Shown here piece after piece: positions 9,388 to 17,177 of a stretch of 64,000 bases of DNA; the stretch's first letter is position 1; every line of letters starts with the position of its first letter. Under the pieces are notes generated by a model. It was not told where the DNA came from and made no database searches. It saw only the letters and a program-made list of their open reading frames with translations. The translations under genes were made by a program, and so were the position numbers. Origin of the DNA: Rhizobium sp. R634 (GTDB lineage Bacteria; Pseudomonadota; Alphaproteobacteria; Rhizobiales; Rhizobiaceae); assembly GCF_002211305.1 (NCBI RefSeq), contig NZ_LOKW01000023.1:372001-436000 (forward strand), in the 5' to 3' direction.

Positions 9388-10164
9388 TTGAACGACTGGA
9401 AAGTCCTGGCGATACATTACGGCACTGCGGTTCGGCCCGTTAGCGAACTCGGCCTGGAAGCAGGAGATCCCCACGACGCCCCGGGCAGGATCGAGTATTT
9501 CGTCTGGTTGATCCGCCATGGTGAACGTCTGATCCTGGTTGACACCGGGTTTAGCCCGCAGGAGGCTGAAAGGCGCGGGAGGACCATGTTGATCCATCCG
9601 GTCGAGGCGCTTCGCCAGCTCGGGATTTCCGCATCGTCCATTACCGACGTCGTTATCACGCATCTCCACTATGATCACGCGGGAAACCTTGTGGACTTCC
9701 CCAAAGCCCTGTTCCACTTGCAGGATCGGGAGATGGCCTACGGTACAGGACGATGCATGTGCCATGATCGTCTTCGGCGTCCCTTCGCAGTGGACGCCGT
9801 CGTTGATGCGGTCCGCCTGACGTTTTCCGGCAGAATGCGCTTCCACGACGGGAACGGCGAGATTATGGAGGGACTCACCATCCATCTCGTCGGCGGTCAT
9901 TCCAAAGGCCTTCAGGTCGTGAGGCTGGACGATGGCGATGAAGTCGTCGTCATCGCATCGGACGCACTCCATTTTCAACGCTATCTGGAGCATGACGACG
10001 TCTTTCCGCTTTTTGCCGATTACGCCGACGTACTGGAGGGATACCGAACGCTCCGTGAACTATCAGGACCGTCCGGCTTACTTGTTCCAGGCCATGATCC
10101 CGCAGTCCTGACGGGTTTTCCATCGCTGTCACCCGATCTCGCTTTTGCAAAGGTTCTACGGTAA
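9388..10164 (+). CDS. AHL-lactonase-like metallo-beta-lactamase
   Basis: MBL-fold protein of 258 residues from a TTG start preceded by GGAAGGAGC. The metal motif is THLHYDHAGN, followed by VGGHSKGLQ, an ASDALHF segment and a terminal PGHDP, the arrangement of N-acyl-homoserine lactonases and related lactonases (AttM/BlcC group). It is not closely similar to the two MBL proteins at 191 and 7336. Last gene of the 7336-10164 set. It could open a pathway lactone or degrade signalling lactones; the operon setting favours catabolism. Confidence 0.82.
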   Translation: MNDWKVLAIHYGTAVRPVSELGLEAGDPHDAPGRIEYFVWLIRHGERLILVDTGFSPQEAERRGRTMLIHPVEALRQLGISASSITDVVITHLHYDHAGNLVDFPKALFHLQDREMAYGTGRCMCHDRLRRPFAVDAVVDAVRLTFSGRMRFHDGNGEIMEGLTIHLVGGHSKGLQVVRLDDGDEVVVIASDALHFQRYLEHDDVFPLFADYADVLEGYRTLRELSGPSGLLVPGHDPAVLTGFPSLSPDLAFAKVLR

Positions 10165-10221
10165 TGGGGACGCGTGGAATGTCCGGTAAGAGATAAAGCT
10201 GAGGCGTTCTTCGCTTTTGTC

Positions 10222-10238
10222 AGACAATCGGGTTGTCT
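10222..10238 (+). promoter_or_regulatory. Possible autoregulatory operator, site C
   Basis: Inverted repeat AGACAA, 5 bases, TTGTCT, preceded by GTC so that GTCAGACAATC resembles the recurring core. It lies about 80 bases before the gntR gene at 10316. The spacing differs from the other copies, so this is a weaker call. Confidence 0.35.
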
Positions 10239-10315
10239 CACCAGGATAACCCACCATATAGTACCATGACTTGCACGGCCGCTTTCGGCCTTGGTAAAAC
10301 GGACTTTTGGATCCA

Positions 10316-11005
10316 ATGGGTGATATGGATTTACAGATTGCACGACAGAGTGCCACATTGCGCACTCAGGTAGAAGATAAACTGCGGCAGGCGATATCAA
10401 GCGGCCGTTTCAAGCCGGGTCAGCGCCTCGTTGAGCGAGAACTCTGCGAGTCGATCGGTGTAGGACGGACATCAATCCGCGAGGCGCTTCGACAACTCGA
10501 GGCCGAGGGCCTCATTACCAGCTATCCGCACCGCGGTCCCGTCGTCAGCACTATCACTTACGAAGAAGCCGCTCAGCTCTACAGCGTCAGGGCTTTGCTA
10601 GAGAGCTATGCCGGAAAGGAATTCGCTGAAAACGGAACCGCCCAGGATATCCATACACTCAATGAGGCGGTTGCTGAGTTTGCGGAAGCGGCGGCAAGCG
10701 GCGGTGGGAGCAGGCTCATCAAGGCGAAAACCGCGTTTTACGATTGCCTGATGCAAGGGAGTGGAAACGTCTTCGTCAAGCAAATGCTGACATCGCTCCA
10801 CAATCGGGTGACTCTTCTGCGCATGACGTCGATGACGCAGCCGGGGCGCTTGAACCACAGTGTGGAAGAGATAAAGGAGATCGCTGCGGCCATTACTGAC
10901 CGAAACGGAGCGAAAGCCGCCGCAGCCTGCAAGTACCACATCGACATGGCGGCTAAGGTCGCACTGGACTACCTTCGTAAAACCTCCGAAAACGACGGCG
11001 ATTAA
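10316..11005 (+). CDS. GntR/FCD-family transcriptional regulator (copy 1)
   Basis: Regulator of about 229 residues: N-terminal winged helix (about 15-75) with recognition helix VGRTSIREALRQLEAEG, then the helical FCD effector domain. It is very similar over its length to the regulator at 56547-57230 and their recognition helices differ only by I/V and L/M, so both should bind the same DNA. The start is uncertain: ATG 10316, ATG 10325 and TTG 10307 are in frame, none with a strong ribosome site. It is followed at 11027 by a strong operator. Predicted repressor of the regulon described under site D; the effector is probably a pathway acid. Confidence 0.9.
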   Translation: MGDMDLQIARQSATLRTQVEDKLRQAISSGRFKPGQRLVERELCESIGVGRTSIREALRQLEAEGLITSYPHRGPVVSTITYEEAAQLYSVRALLESYAGKEFAENGTAQDIHTLNEAVAEFAEAAASGGGSRLIKAKTAFYDCLMQGSGNVFVKQMLTSLHNRVTLLRMTSMTQPGRLNHSVEEIKEIAAAITDRNGAKAAAACKYHIDMAAKVALDYLRKTSENDGD

Positions 11006-11026
11006 AGGAAGCGGCAACAGCCGGTA

Positions 11027-11055
11027 TTGACAGATTGTCTGATAATCTGCTTATT
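11027..11055 (+). promoter_or_regulatory. GntR-type operator/promoter, site D
   Basis: TTGACA, 17 bases (GATTGTCTGATAATCTG), then CTTATT. The palindromic core TTGTCTGATAA sits wholly between the -35-like and -10-like boxes, so a bound repressor would block RNA polymerase. It drives the hydrolase fusion gene that starts at 11115. This copy is used here as the type sequence for the element. Confidence 0.75.
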
Positions 11056-11114
11056 CGAAGTCATGGCGCTGCCGACGCGTGCGGCCTGGCGCTCGTTCGA
11101 ACAGGGAGGTTGCT

Positions 11115-12347
11115 TTGGGCACTTTTAATGAATTGCGGTCCCGCATGGCGGAGGCTCTTGGGGATCCGGAATTGCCCCGGCTCACTCCGGACCTGACAAT
11201 GGACATCGCCTTCTACGTCGGCGATCAGGTGATCGCCCTCAATTTCGCTGAAGGCGGCGCGGCGATCTGGGGGGAAAGCGATGACCCCCAGGTGACAGTG
11301 AGGGCCACTGCAGACGCCTGGGAGCAGCTTCTGATGACGCCGCCGCCCGCCACCTTTCATTCCTTCACGGCGTTACAGCTTGCAAACCCTCTCTTCGAGA
11401 TCGCCGGCTCACCGCTCGCCCTCGCGAAAGCACGCCCGGCTCTGGAACGGGTGATTGAGCTCGTCGTAACGTCCCCCGAGATGAAAGCGGAGCATGCGCA
11501 ACGCGACCTGCGTCAAATCCGGGGGCAGTATGCCGTCGTCGATATCGATGACGTCCCCCATGAAATATATTACGAAGAAGCAGGCGAGGGGGTGCCGGTC
11601 CTGTTTCTCCACACCGCCGGAGCGGATAGCCGCCAATTCTTGCCTCAGCTGGCGGACACCGAGCTTGCGAAAAACTACAGGCTGATCGCGGTTGACCTAC
11701 CATTCCACGGTCGGTCCATGCCGCCGCTGACATGGGATGGCGCACCCTACAAGCTCACGGCATCGCTGTACCTGAAATGGTGCACGGCCATACTCGAACA
11801 GGTGGTTCGCGAAAAGGCGATTGTCGCGGGTGGGTCCATGGGCGCGGCAATGTCGCTGGTTCTCGCCGCGGAACGGCCGGAGCATGTCCTCGGGATCGTG
11901 GCGATCGAGCCACCTTTCCGCTCCAAGGGACGCCGGAACCCATACCAGCACAACGTAAACGTACACGGCTCACTTCATAACTCGGCGTATGTCAGAGGGA
12001 TCATGAGCCCACTCAGCCCCGCAGGGGACCGCAGGAGGTCAAGCTGGATCTATTCGCAGGGAGCACCCGGAGTTTACCCAGGCGATCTTTCCTTCTACAG
12101 CGACGAGTTCGACGGAGCAGTGACAACTCCCCGGATTGACCCGTCGCGCACCCCGGTGGCGCTGCTCTCGGGCGACTATGACTACTCAGCCACTCCGACG
12201 GATGGGGCCAGGCTCGCCGAACTTATTCCGGGATGCCTCCACCTCGTCATGGATGGGCTGGGTCATTTCCCCATGTGCGAACACCCGAATTTCTTTCGGA
12301 GCTATCTTGTAAAAGGGCTCGAGTTCGTACGGCAAGCCGCGCGCTAA
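11115..12347 (+). CDS. SCP2-like domain fused to alpha/beta hydrolase
   Basis: Protein of about 410 residues from a TTG start with GGGAGG five bases upstream. Residues 1-115 form an SCP2-like (sterol carrier type) domain. From about residue 135 an alpha/beta hydrolase follows, with nucleophile elbow GGSMGA, acid region GDYDYSATP and catalytic His in GLGHFP. In the right module the same two units are separate, overlapping genes (54588-54971 and 53695-54591), so this is a natural fusion of functional partners. It probably hydrolyses an ester, enol-lactone or C-C bond in the cytoplasm, with the SCP2 part perhaps holding a hydrophobic substrate. Directly under operator D. Confidence 0.85.
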   Translation: MGTFNELRSRMAEALGDPELPRLTPDLTMDIAFYVGDQVIALNFAEGGAAIWGESDDPQVTVRATADAWEQLLMTPPPATFHSFTALQLANPLFEIAGSPLALAKARPALERVIELVVTSPEMKAEHAQRDLRQIRGQYAVVDIDDVPHEIYYEEAGEGVPVLFLHTAGADSRQFLPQLADTELAKNYRLIAVDLPFHGRSMPPLTWDGAPYKLTASLYLKWCTAILEQVVREKAIVAGGSMGAAMSLVLAAERPEHVLGIVAIEPPFRSKGRRNPYQHNVNVHGSLHNSAYVRGIMSPLSPAGDRRRSSWIYSQGAPGVYPGDLSFYSDEFDGAVTTPRIDPSRTPVALLSGDYDYSATPTDGARLAELIPGCLHLVMDGLGHFPMCEHPNFFRSYLVKGLEFVRQAAR

Positions 12348-12720
12348 GCGGTCGCAGTGACTCTGGTCGCTCGGTGCAACACGCCGGGCGATCAAATTTG
12401 AAAGTGGGCGGGCGCCTACCGAGGCTTCGCAATTGGCGTCCCGGCGATGACACAGCCGGCATCGGGGGCGGCATCCTCACGCTCCCGAGAAATTCCGGTA
12501 AGAAATTGGAAAAATTCCCGCGATATCTGAGTGAAGGATCAGGCGCGGCGATGCGTTTAAAAAATGCCGTAGCGGCGCCTCATCGCAGGGTCCTGATCAC
12601 GCAGCCTTGCGCGTGATCTCTATCTTCCCGCCGCGGCCTCTGTGTTTCCGACATGTAGTTGCCACAGTAAAGGTGCCTCCCCTTGGTCAAGAAGGAGGCA
12701 CCCATCAGCACCCATGTGCT
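12348..12720 (+). other. Intergenic region between convergent genes
   Basis: No gene recognised. It contains a hairpin at 12595-12618 (GATCACGC, 8-base loop, GCGTGATC) and a stronger one at 12672-12702, listed separately. Confidence 0.5.
12672..12702 (-). terminator. Probable terminator hairpin after the SDR gene
   Basis: Nine-base perfect stem GGTGCCTCC / GGAGGCACC with a 13-base loop, between the convergent hydrolase and SDR genes. Read on the minus strand it is followed by only three T residues, so it is a weak intrinsic terminator at best. Confidence 0.4.
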
Positions 12721-13488
12721 TTAGCGCACCAAGTGGTTCCCGATCGACGATCCTCCGTCGACGGTGAGAGTGCTTCCGGTCGCAAACCGCGAGCGGTCCG
12801 AAGCTAGAAAAAGCATCGCCTCGGCGATCTCTTCCGGGTCGCCCATCCGGTGCAGGGCTGCACGGGCGTTGAAGTCTTCCCGCAGGGCTTGCGGGTCTGC
12901 CGCTTCGGCGAAAATCTTGGTGAAATAGGGAGAGTCGATCGTTCCGGGGGCGACAGCGTTGACGCGGATCCCGTCTTTTGCGTGGTCCAGTGCCATGGCT
13001 CTCGTGAGTGCCGAGATCGCGCCTTTCGACGCCACGTAGGCCGTGCGGTTAGCGATGGCTGACACGGCCGTGTATGAGGTCGTGTTAATAATGGATCCGC
13101 TGCCCTGTTCCGCCATGATGGGAACCACGTATTTCGAGCATAGGAATATCCCCTTCACGTTCACCGCCATGATCCGGTCCCAGTCGGATTCGGCGATGGT
13201 CGTGACGTTTCCGGTCATTCCGAACCCCGCGTTGTTGACGAGAACGTCGATACGCCCCCATTTTTCCTTAACTGACCTAACCATCGCCTCTACTTCGGCG
13301 GACAAAGACACATCGGCCTTTAACGCGATCGCACCTGTCCCCATTTCTCGCGCGACGTCTCGTGCGGCATCGATGTTGACGTCGACGACGCCAACCTTAG
13401 CGCCCTGGCGCGCAAACAGTTCAGCTGTAGCGCGCCCGATCCCGCTGCCAGCCCCCGTCACCACACATACTTTCGATTCCAGATCCAT
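12721..13488 (-). CDS. Short-chain dehydrogenase/reductase
   Basis: Classical SDR of 255 residues. The ATG at 13488 has GAGGAG upstream; the much longer open frame to 14013 lies over the divergent flavin reductase and is rejected. Cofactor motif TGAGSGIGRA near residue 12, NNAGFGMTG, catalytic Ser in INTTSYTA and YVASKGA supplying Tyr and Lys. It oxidises or reduces a hydroxyl/keto group with NAD(P). Divergent from the flavin reductase at 13618 with two operator copies between them (13526-13587), so both arms should be co-regulated. Confidence 0.92.
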   Translation of the reverse strand: MDLESKVCVVTGAGSGIGRATAELFARQGAKVGVVDVNIDAARDVAREMGTGAIALKADVSLSAEVEAMVRSVKEKWGRIDVLVNNAGFGMTGNVTTIAESDWDRIMAVNVKGIFLCSKYVVPIMAEQGSGSIINTTSYTAVSAIANRTAYVASKGAISALTRAMALDHAKDGIRVNAVAPGTIDSPYFTKIFAEAADPQALREDFNARAALHRMGDPEEIAEAMLFLASDRSRFATGSTLTVDGGSSIGNHLVR

Positions 13489-13525
13489 AATCGTCTCCTC
13501 TTTCGCTGTATCGAGAAAACATTTT

Positions 13526-13543
13526 CGCAGACAATCTGTCAAT
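13526..13543 (-). promoter_or_regulatory. GntR-type operator, site E1 (SDR side)
   Basis: On the minus strand ATTGACAGATTGTCTGCG, matching the type element through the -35 box and the first half of the core. The SDR start codon is 38 bases downstream. Confidence 0.65.
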
Positions 13544-13558
13544 GACGAATAAAACGTG

Positions 13559-13587
13559 TTGACAGATTGTCTGCTAATCTGCTTATC
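13559..13587 (+). promoter_or_regulatory. GntR-type operator/promoter, site E2 (flavin reductase side)
   Basis: TTGACA, 17 bases (GATTGTCTGCTAATCTG), CTTATC. It is almost identical to site D. The flavin reductase ATG is at 13618. With E1 it makes a divergent, doubly operated promoter region. Confidence 0.75.
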
Positions 13588-13617
13588 TTGGCTATCAAAT
13601 GACTTGGGGAGGTAACC

Positions 13618-14127
13618 ATGGCTGGTGCTGAAATAGCAGCGCAAGCGGCGTTCAAGACCGCTTTGCGCCGGTTCACATCGACAATTTGCCTGATCACAAC
13701 GGAATGGGAAGGTGCCCGTTACGGAATGGCTGCAACCGCCGTCCAGTCGGTGACGGCTGACCCGCCGACCCTCCTGGTTTGCATCAACCAATCTGCTTCG
13801 ATCAGCGGCCCACTCAAGCTTACGGGAAAATTCGCGGTCAACATGCTGCATCTTAGCCATGCGCCTTTGGTTCCGCTGTTTAGTGGAAAACTGAAGGGAG
13901 AGGAGAGGTTCGCGCATGGTGAGTGGATCACGGCTGGCGGCGTTCCCATCCTCGGCGACGCCCAGGCCGCATTCGTCTGCAGCCTCAACTCCGCAGTCTC
14001 CGTCGGCACCCATGATGTCGTTCTAGGGGAAGTTATCGAGGCCCGGTTTATCGAGAATATTGCCCCGCTCCTCTACGAGGACGGGAAATTGGTTAGATCG
14101 GCAGCGCTGATCGATGCTGCCGCCTGA
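13618..14127 (+). CDS. Flavin reductase (RutF/HpaC-like)
   Basis: Flavin reductase domain protein of 169 residues; RFTSTICLITT and MAATAVQSVTADPPTLLVC match the FMN-binding split-barrel of the NAD(P)H:flavin oxidoreductases that partner two-component monooxygenases, with GTHDVVLGEV in place of the more usual GDH motif. It supplies reduced FMN, most likely to the RutA-like enzyme at 14674. First gene of an operon behind operator E2. A hairpin (14135-14152, GGCCGA / TCGGCC) lies just after its stop. Confidence 0.9.
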   Translation: MAGAEIAAQAAFKTALRRFTSTICLITTEWEGARYGMAATAVQSVTADPPTLLVCINQSASISGPLKLTGKFAVNMLHLSHAPLVPLFSGKLKGEERFAHGEWITAGGVPILGDAQAAFVCSLNSAVSVGTHDVVLGEVIEARFIENIAPLLYEDGKLVRSAALIDAAA

Positions 14128-14197
14128 AACGTTTGGCCGAGCTTTTTCGGCCTATCACATCCACCAGCCTTTCGGCCGATAATGAGGAGTTTGATCC

Positions 14198-14617
14198 GTG
14201 ACTATTGCCACCGATGTGAAATCGCAAGTGAATGGGCGTCCCGTCAGTGAACGGTTCGAAAAGGGTCTGCAGACCCGTCGGGAGGTTCTCGGCGGTGCAT
14301 ATGTCGACGCTTCGGTAAACAAGGCGACCGAGTTCAACTGGCCGATGCAGGAGCTTGTCACCGAGTATTGCTGGAACGAGATCTGGAACAGGCCCGGCCT
14401 CGACCGCCGTTCACGCAGCCTTCTCAATCTGGGCATGATTTCCGCCCTTAACCGCCCCCACGAGTTGAAGCTGCACGTTCGCGGCGCGATCAATAACGGC
14501 CTCAGCAAGGACGAGCTTCGTGAAGTTTTCCTTCAGGTCGCGATCTATTGCGGCGTGCCCGCGGCGATCGACAGCTTCCGCGTCGCACAGGAAGTCTTCG
14601 AGGACATGGGCATCTAA
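14198..14617 (+). CDS. Carboxymuconolactone decarboxylase-family protein (copy 1)
   Basis: Protein of 139 residues, GTG start with TGAGGAG upstream. PcaC-like: the WPMQELVTEYCWNEIWNRPG segment, then RSLLNLGMISALNR and the C-terminal HVRGAINNGLS...VFLQVAIYCGVPAAIDSF pattern of the AhpD/CMD fold. The usual CxxC of peroxidase-type AhpD is absent, which favours decarboxylase or isomerase-like chemistry. Near-copy of 55051-55479. It sits between the flavin reductase and the monooxygenase, so it probably processes the oxygenation product. Confidence 0.88.
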   Translation: MTIATDVKSQVNGRPVSERFEKGLQTRREVLGGAYVDASVNKATEFNWPMQELVTEYCWNEIWNRPGLDRRSRSLLNLGMISALNRPHELKLHVRGAINNGLSKDELREVFLQVAIYCGVPAAIDSFRVAQEVFEDMGI

Positions 14618-14673
14618 TCGGTGCCCCGACCTTCGGGCCGGGAACAGACCAACTCTGTGGAGGAGACTTCAAT

Positions 14674-15798
14674 ATGACGACCAGCGATGATTTCCGCGCC
14701 GCCGGAAACCCGATGTTTAACAGCAACAAGCTGAAGCTTGGCGTATTTGGAACAAATTGTTCGAGCGCATGCGCCATCACCACCGCGGAATCAACGTTCG
14801 AACCGACTTTCGAACATAATGTCGAAATTGCCAAAAAGCTCGAAGCGGCTGGGTGGGAATGCATGGTGCCGATCGCCCGGTGGCGCGGTTTCGGCGGGCC
14901 GACGAACTTCAACGGCGTGAACATGGACACGTTCACCTGGGCCGCGGCCCTGGCTGCCGTGACCACGAAGCTGCAATTTTTCTCGACGACGCATATCCCG
15001 ACCCTGAACCCGATCGTCGCGACGAAGATGGCGACGACGATCGACAATATTTCGAAGGGCCGATACGGCCTGAACCTGGTGACGGGTTGGTTTACCCCGG
15101 AAATGGAGATGTTCGGCGTTCCGATGATGGAACACGACACCCGCTACGAATATGCCACGGAATGGATGGAAATCGTTGACACCTTGTGGAAGAAGAACGG
15201 TGTCACCTATGACGGCCAGTTCCTCAAGGTGAAAGACGCGTTCAGCGAGCCGAAGCCCTATAACAAGGAGACGGGCCGCCCGGTCCTCATCTGCGCCGGC
15301 TCCTCGGGCAAGGGCCTGCACTTCACCGCGAAGTTCTGCGACTTCAACTTCGGCTTCATGCAGGACATGGAATCGGGCGCAGCCTGGGTGAAGAAGGTGA
15401 AGGAACTGGCTCGCGAGGAATACAAGCGCGAACTCGGAACCTTCACCGCGTGCCCGGTCGTCGTTCGCGAGACCGAAAAGGAAGCCCAGGACTACTATGA
15501 CTACTACGTGAACCAGAAGGGCGATTGGGAAGCCTGCGAAAACATCTGCGAGGTTCTCCAGGTTCAGTCACAGAACCACTCGGCGGAGATGTACCAGAAG
15601 TTCAAGGAGCGCTTTATCGCTGGCTGGGGCGGCTACCCGATCGTCGGAACGCCGGAACAGGTCGCCGACAAGCTCGTCGCGTTGAGCAATACGGGCGTCG
15701 ACGGCGCGCTTCTCACAATGGTCGACTACAACGAAGAACTGCCGTTCTTCAACGACCGCGTCATGCCCCTGCTGAAACAGGCTGGCCTCAGGAACTGA
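14674..15798 (+). CDS. RutA-type flavin-dependent monooxygenase (luciferase-like)
   Basis: Luciferase-like monooxygenase of 374 residues, ATG with TGGAGGAGA upstream. It resembles pyrimidine oxygenase RutA: PTFEHNVEIAKKLE, RWRGFGGPTNF, ATTIDNISKGRYGLNLVTGW and ICAGSSGKGLHF. Thr105 (in FFSTTH) and Asn134 (in GLNLVTGW) fall at the positions of RutA Thr105 and Asn134, residues linked to flavin-N5-(per)oxide chemistry in RutA and relatives. RutA itself opens the uracil ring; relatives cleave C-S or C-Cl bonds, so the bond broken here is open. No RutB, RutC or RutE homologue is in the window, so this is not a standard rut operon. Reduced FMN should come from the reductase at 13618 (and possibly 22902). 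Confidence 0.88.
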   Translation: MTTSDDFRAAGNPMFNSNKLKLGVFGTNCSSACAITTAESTFEPTFEHNVEIAKKLEAAGWECMVPIARWRGFGGPTNFNGVNMDTFTWAAALAAVTTKLQFFSTTHIPTLNPIVATKMATTIDNISKGRYGLNLVTGWFTPEMEMFGVPMMEHDTRYEYATEWMEIVDTLWKKNGVTYDGQFLKVKDAFSEPKPYNKETGRPVLICAGSSGKGLHFTAKFCDFNFGFMQDMESGAAWVKKVKELAREEYKRELGTFTACPVVVRETEKEAQDYYDYYVNQKGDWEACENICEVLQVQSQNHSAEMYQKFKERFIAGWGGYPIVGTPEQVADKLVALSNTGVDGALLTMVDYNEELPFFNDRVMPLLKQAGLRN

Positions 15799-15805
15799 CC
15801 GTTCC

Positions 15806-15826
15806 GCGGGCGGCTAAGCCGCCCGC
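15806..15826 (+). other. Intercistronic hairpin
   Basis: Perfect nine-base stem GCGGGCGGC / GCCGCCCGC with loop TAA, just after the monooxygenase stop. There is no T-run, so it more likely stabilises the upstream mRNA or attenuates than fully terminates. Confidence 0.5.
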
Positions 15827-15925
15827 CACCGATCCGAAATCGAAACACGTTTCACCAATTCCGTGGCTCGACGCCAACGGCGTCGACTGCTGTAGCGGAT
15901 GTACGAAGGGGAGGAGACCCTACAC

Positions 15926-17095
15926 ATGCTGAAGAAGGTTTACACCGCATTGAGCGTGATCATCGGGCTAGGCCTGATGACCACCGCCGCATTCGCGGAC
16001 GGATTAGACTCGCTACCACCGGACCAGAAGCAGCTTTACCAGCTCGTGGACCCGGCAATTCCCCTCGGCGGTACGCCGCTCAAGGATTTTGTGGCGAAGC
16101 GGCCGCCGCCGTGGAAAATCGGCTACGCGTCCACTTATGCCGGCAACACGTGGCGTGCCCAGATCCTCACTGAAATGAACGAGGTTCTGCTTCCCAAATA
16201 CAAGGAGGCTGGACTGGTATCTGACCTTGTCGTCACGCAGTCCGACCTGAAGGACGCGACGCAAATCCAGCAGATGCGCCAGATGGTCGACGACGGCGTC
16301 GATGCCATCATCATCTGCTGCTCGAACGTGACGGCCATCAACCAGACCATCGAATACGCGCATTCCAAGGGCGTCCCGGTTTTCTCCTTCTCGGGTTACG
16401 TGACATCGCCCTACGCGATCAATGCGACCGAAAACAACACCCAGGGCGGTTACACGGCCGCGAAATGGCTGGCGGAGGAAATCGGCGGTAAGGGCAACGT
16501 CCTGACGGTTTCAGGCATCCCGGGCTTCGCATCGTCCGACAGCTTCAATGTCGGTGCCAAGAAGGCGTTCGACGAGTATAAGGACATCACCGTCGTGGGC
16601 GATGTCGCTGGCAAGTGGACCGATCAGGTCGCCCAGGTCGAAGTCCAGAAATTCCTCGCGACCAACCCTACCGAAATCGCAGGTATCCTGGTCCAGTCGG
16701 CGTCGGAAAACGGTGTCGTCAACGCGGTCCAGCAGTCCGGGCGCGACATGATGCCAATCGTCCTCGGCGGCGAGGCGTCGGCGGCGTGCTACTGGCGCAA
16801 CAATCCCGACTTCATCAGCCAGAGCTTCCATTTCTGGCCGCCGCGGGCCGATGCTCGCCTGGTGTGGGACGTGATGATGAGGACACTCCAAGGCCAGGGG
16901 CCGAAGATCCAGTCGATCCTGCGACCGGCTCTTCCCTACACGATCGACGATGTGAAGGAAGCAATTCCGGAAGATTGCGATCCGAACTCCACGGCGTGGA
17001 TCGAGCCCAAGGGCGACGCATGGTGGCCCGCGGACGTAGCAGCACAGTACTTCGAGCGCCCGGAAGATCCGCTGGCCTGGCGCCCGAAGAAGTAA
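15926..17095 (+). CDS. Ribose-type periplasmic binding protein (copy 1)
   Basis: Substrate-binding protein of 389 residues with a Sec signal peptide (MLKKVYTALSVIIGLGL, cleavage near AFA-DG); ATG 15926 has GGGGAGGAG upstream. The Peripla_BP_4 fold follows an unusual N-terminal segment (LPPDQKQLYQLVDPAIPLGG, PWKIGYASTYAGNTWR). Shared family marks are VDDGVDAIIICCSN, SGYVTSPYAIN and SGIPGFASSDSF. Paralogues lie at 31993 and 52503. It delivers its ligand to the importer at 19329-22885. Placement immediately after the monooxygenase suggests that it binds the monooxygenase substrate. Confidence 0.93.
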   Translation: MLKKVYTALSVIIGLGLMTTAAFADGLDSLPPDQKQLYQLVDPAIPLGGTPLKDFVAKRPPPWKIGYASTYAGNTWRAQILTEMNEVLLPKYKEAGLVSDLVVTQSDLKDATQIQQMRQMVDDGVDAIIICCSNVTAINQTIEYAHSKGVPVFSFSGYVTSPYAINATENNTQGGYTAAKWLAEEIGGKGNVLTVSGIPGFASSDSFNVGAKKAFDEYKDITVVGDVAGKWTDQVAQVEVQKFLATNPTEIAGILVQSASENGVVNAVQQSGRDMMPIVLGGEASAACYWRNNPDFISQSFHFWPPRADARLVWDVMMRTLQGQGPKIQSILRPALPYTIDDVKEAIPEDCDPNSTAWIEPKGDAWWPADVAAQYFERPEDPLAWRPKK

Positions 17096-17122
17096 TCGAC
17101 GACCTCCCAAGTTGTCCAGCGA

Positions 17123-17155
17123 CCTCCGCGCCGGCTTCATCCGTCGGCGCGGAGG
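17123..17155 (+). other. Hairpin after binding-protein gene
   Basis: Perfect 11-base stem CCTCCGCGCCG / CGGCGCGGAGG with an 11-base loop, 28 bases after the binding-protein stop. No T-run. Likely protects the abundant binding-protein mRNA and lowers expression of the genes beyond. Confidence 0.55.
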
Positions 17156-17177
17156 ACCTACGATAAGGAGCCAGAAG

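Noticed and set aside
13489..14013. N-terminal extension of the SDR frame by about 175 residues
   Set aside because: It lies antisense over the flavin reductase and through operators E1/E2; the ATG at 13488 has a good ribosome site and the normal SDR N-terminus.
14135..14152. Intrinsic terminator after the flavin reductase
   Set aside because: A six-base stem without a T-run, and the next gene is clearly in the same functional operon.
13618..15798. A standard rut (pyrimidine degradation) operon
   Set aside because: Only RutA- and RutF-like members are present; RutB, RutC, RutE and RutG homologues were not found.
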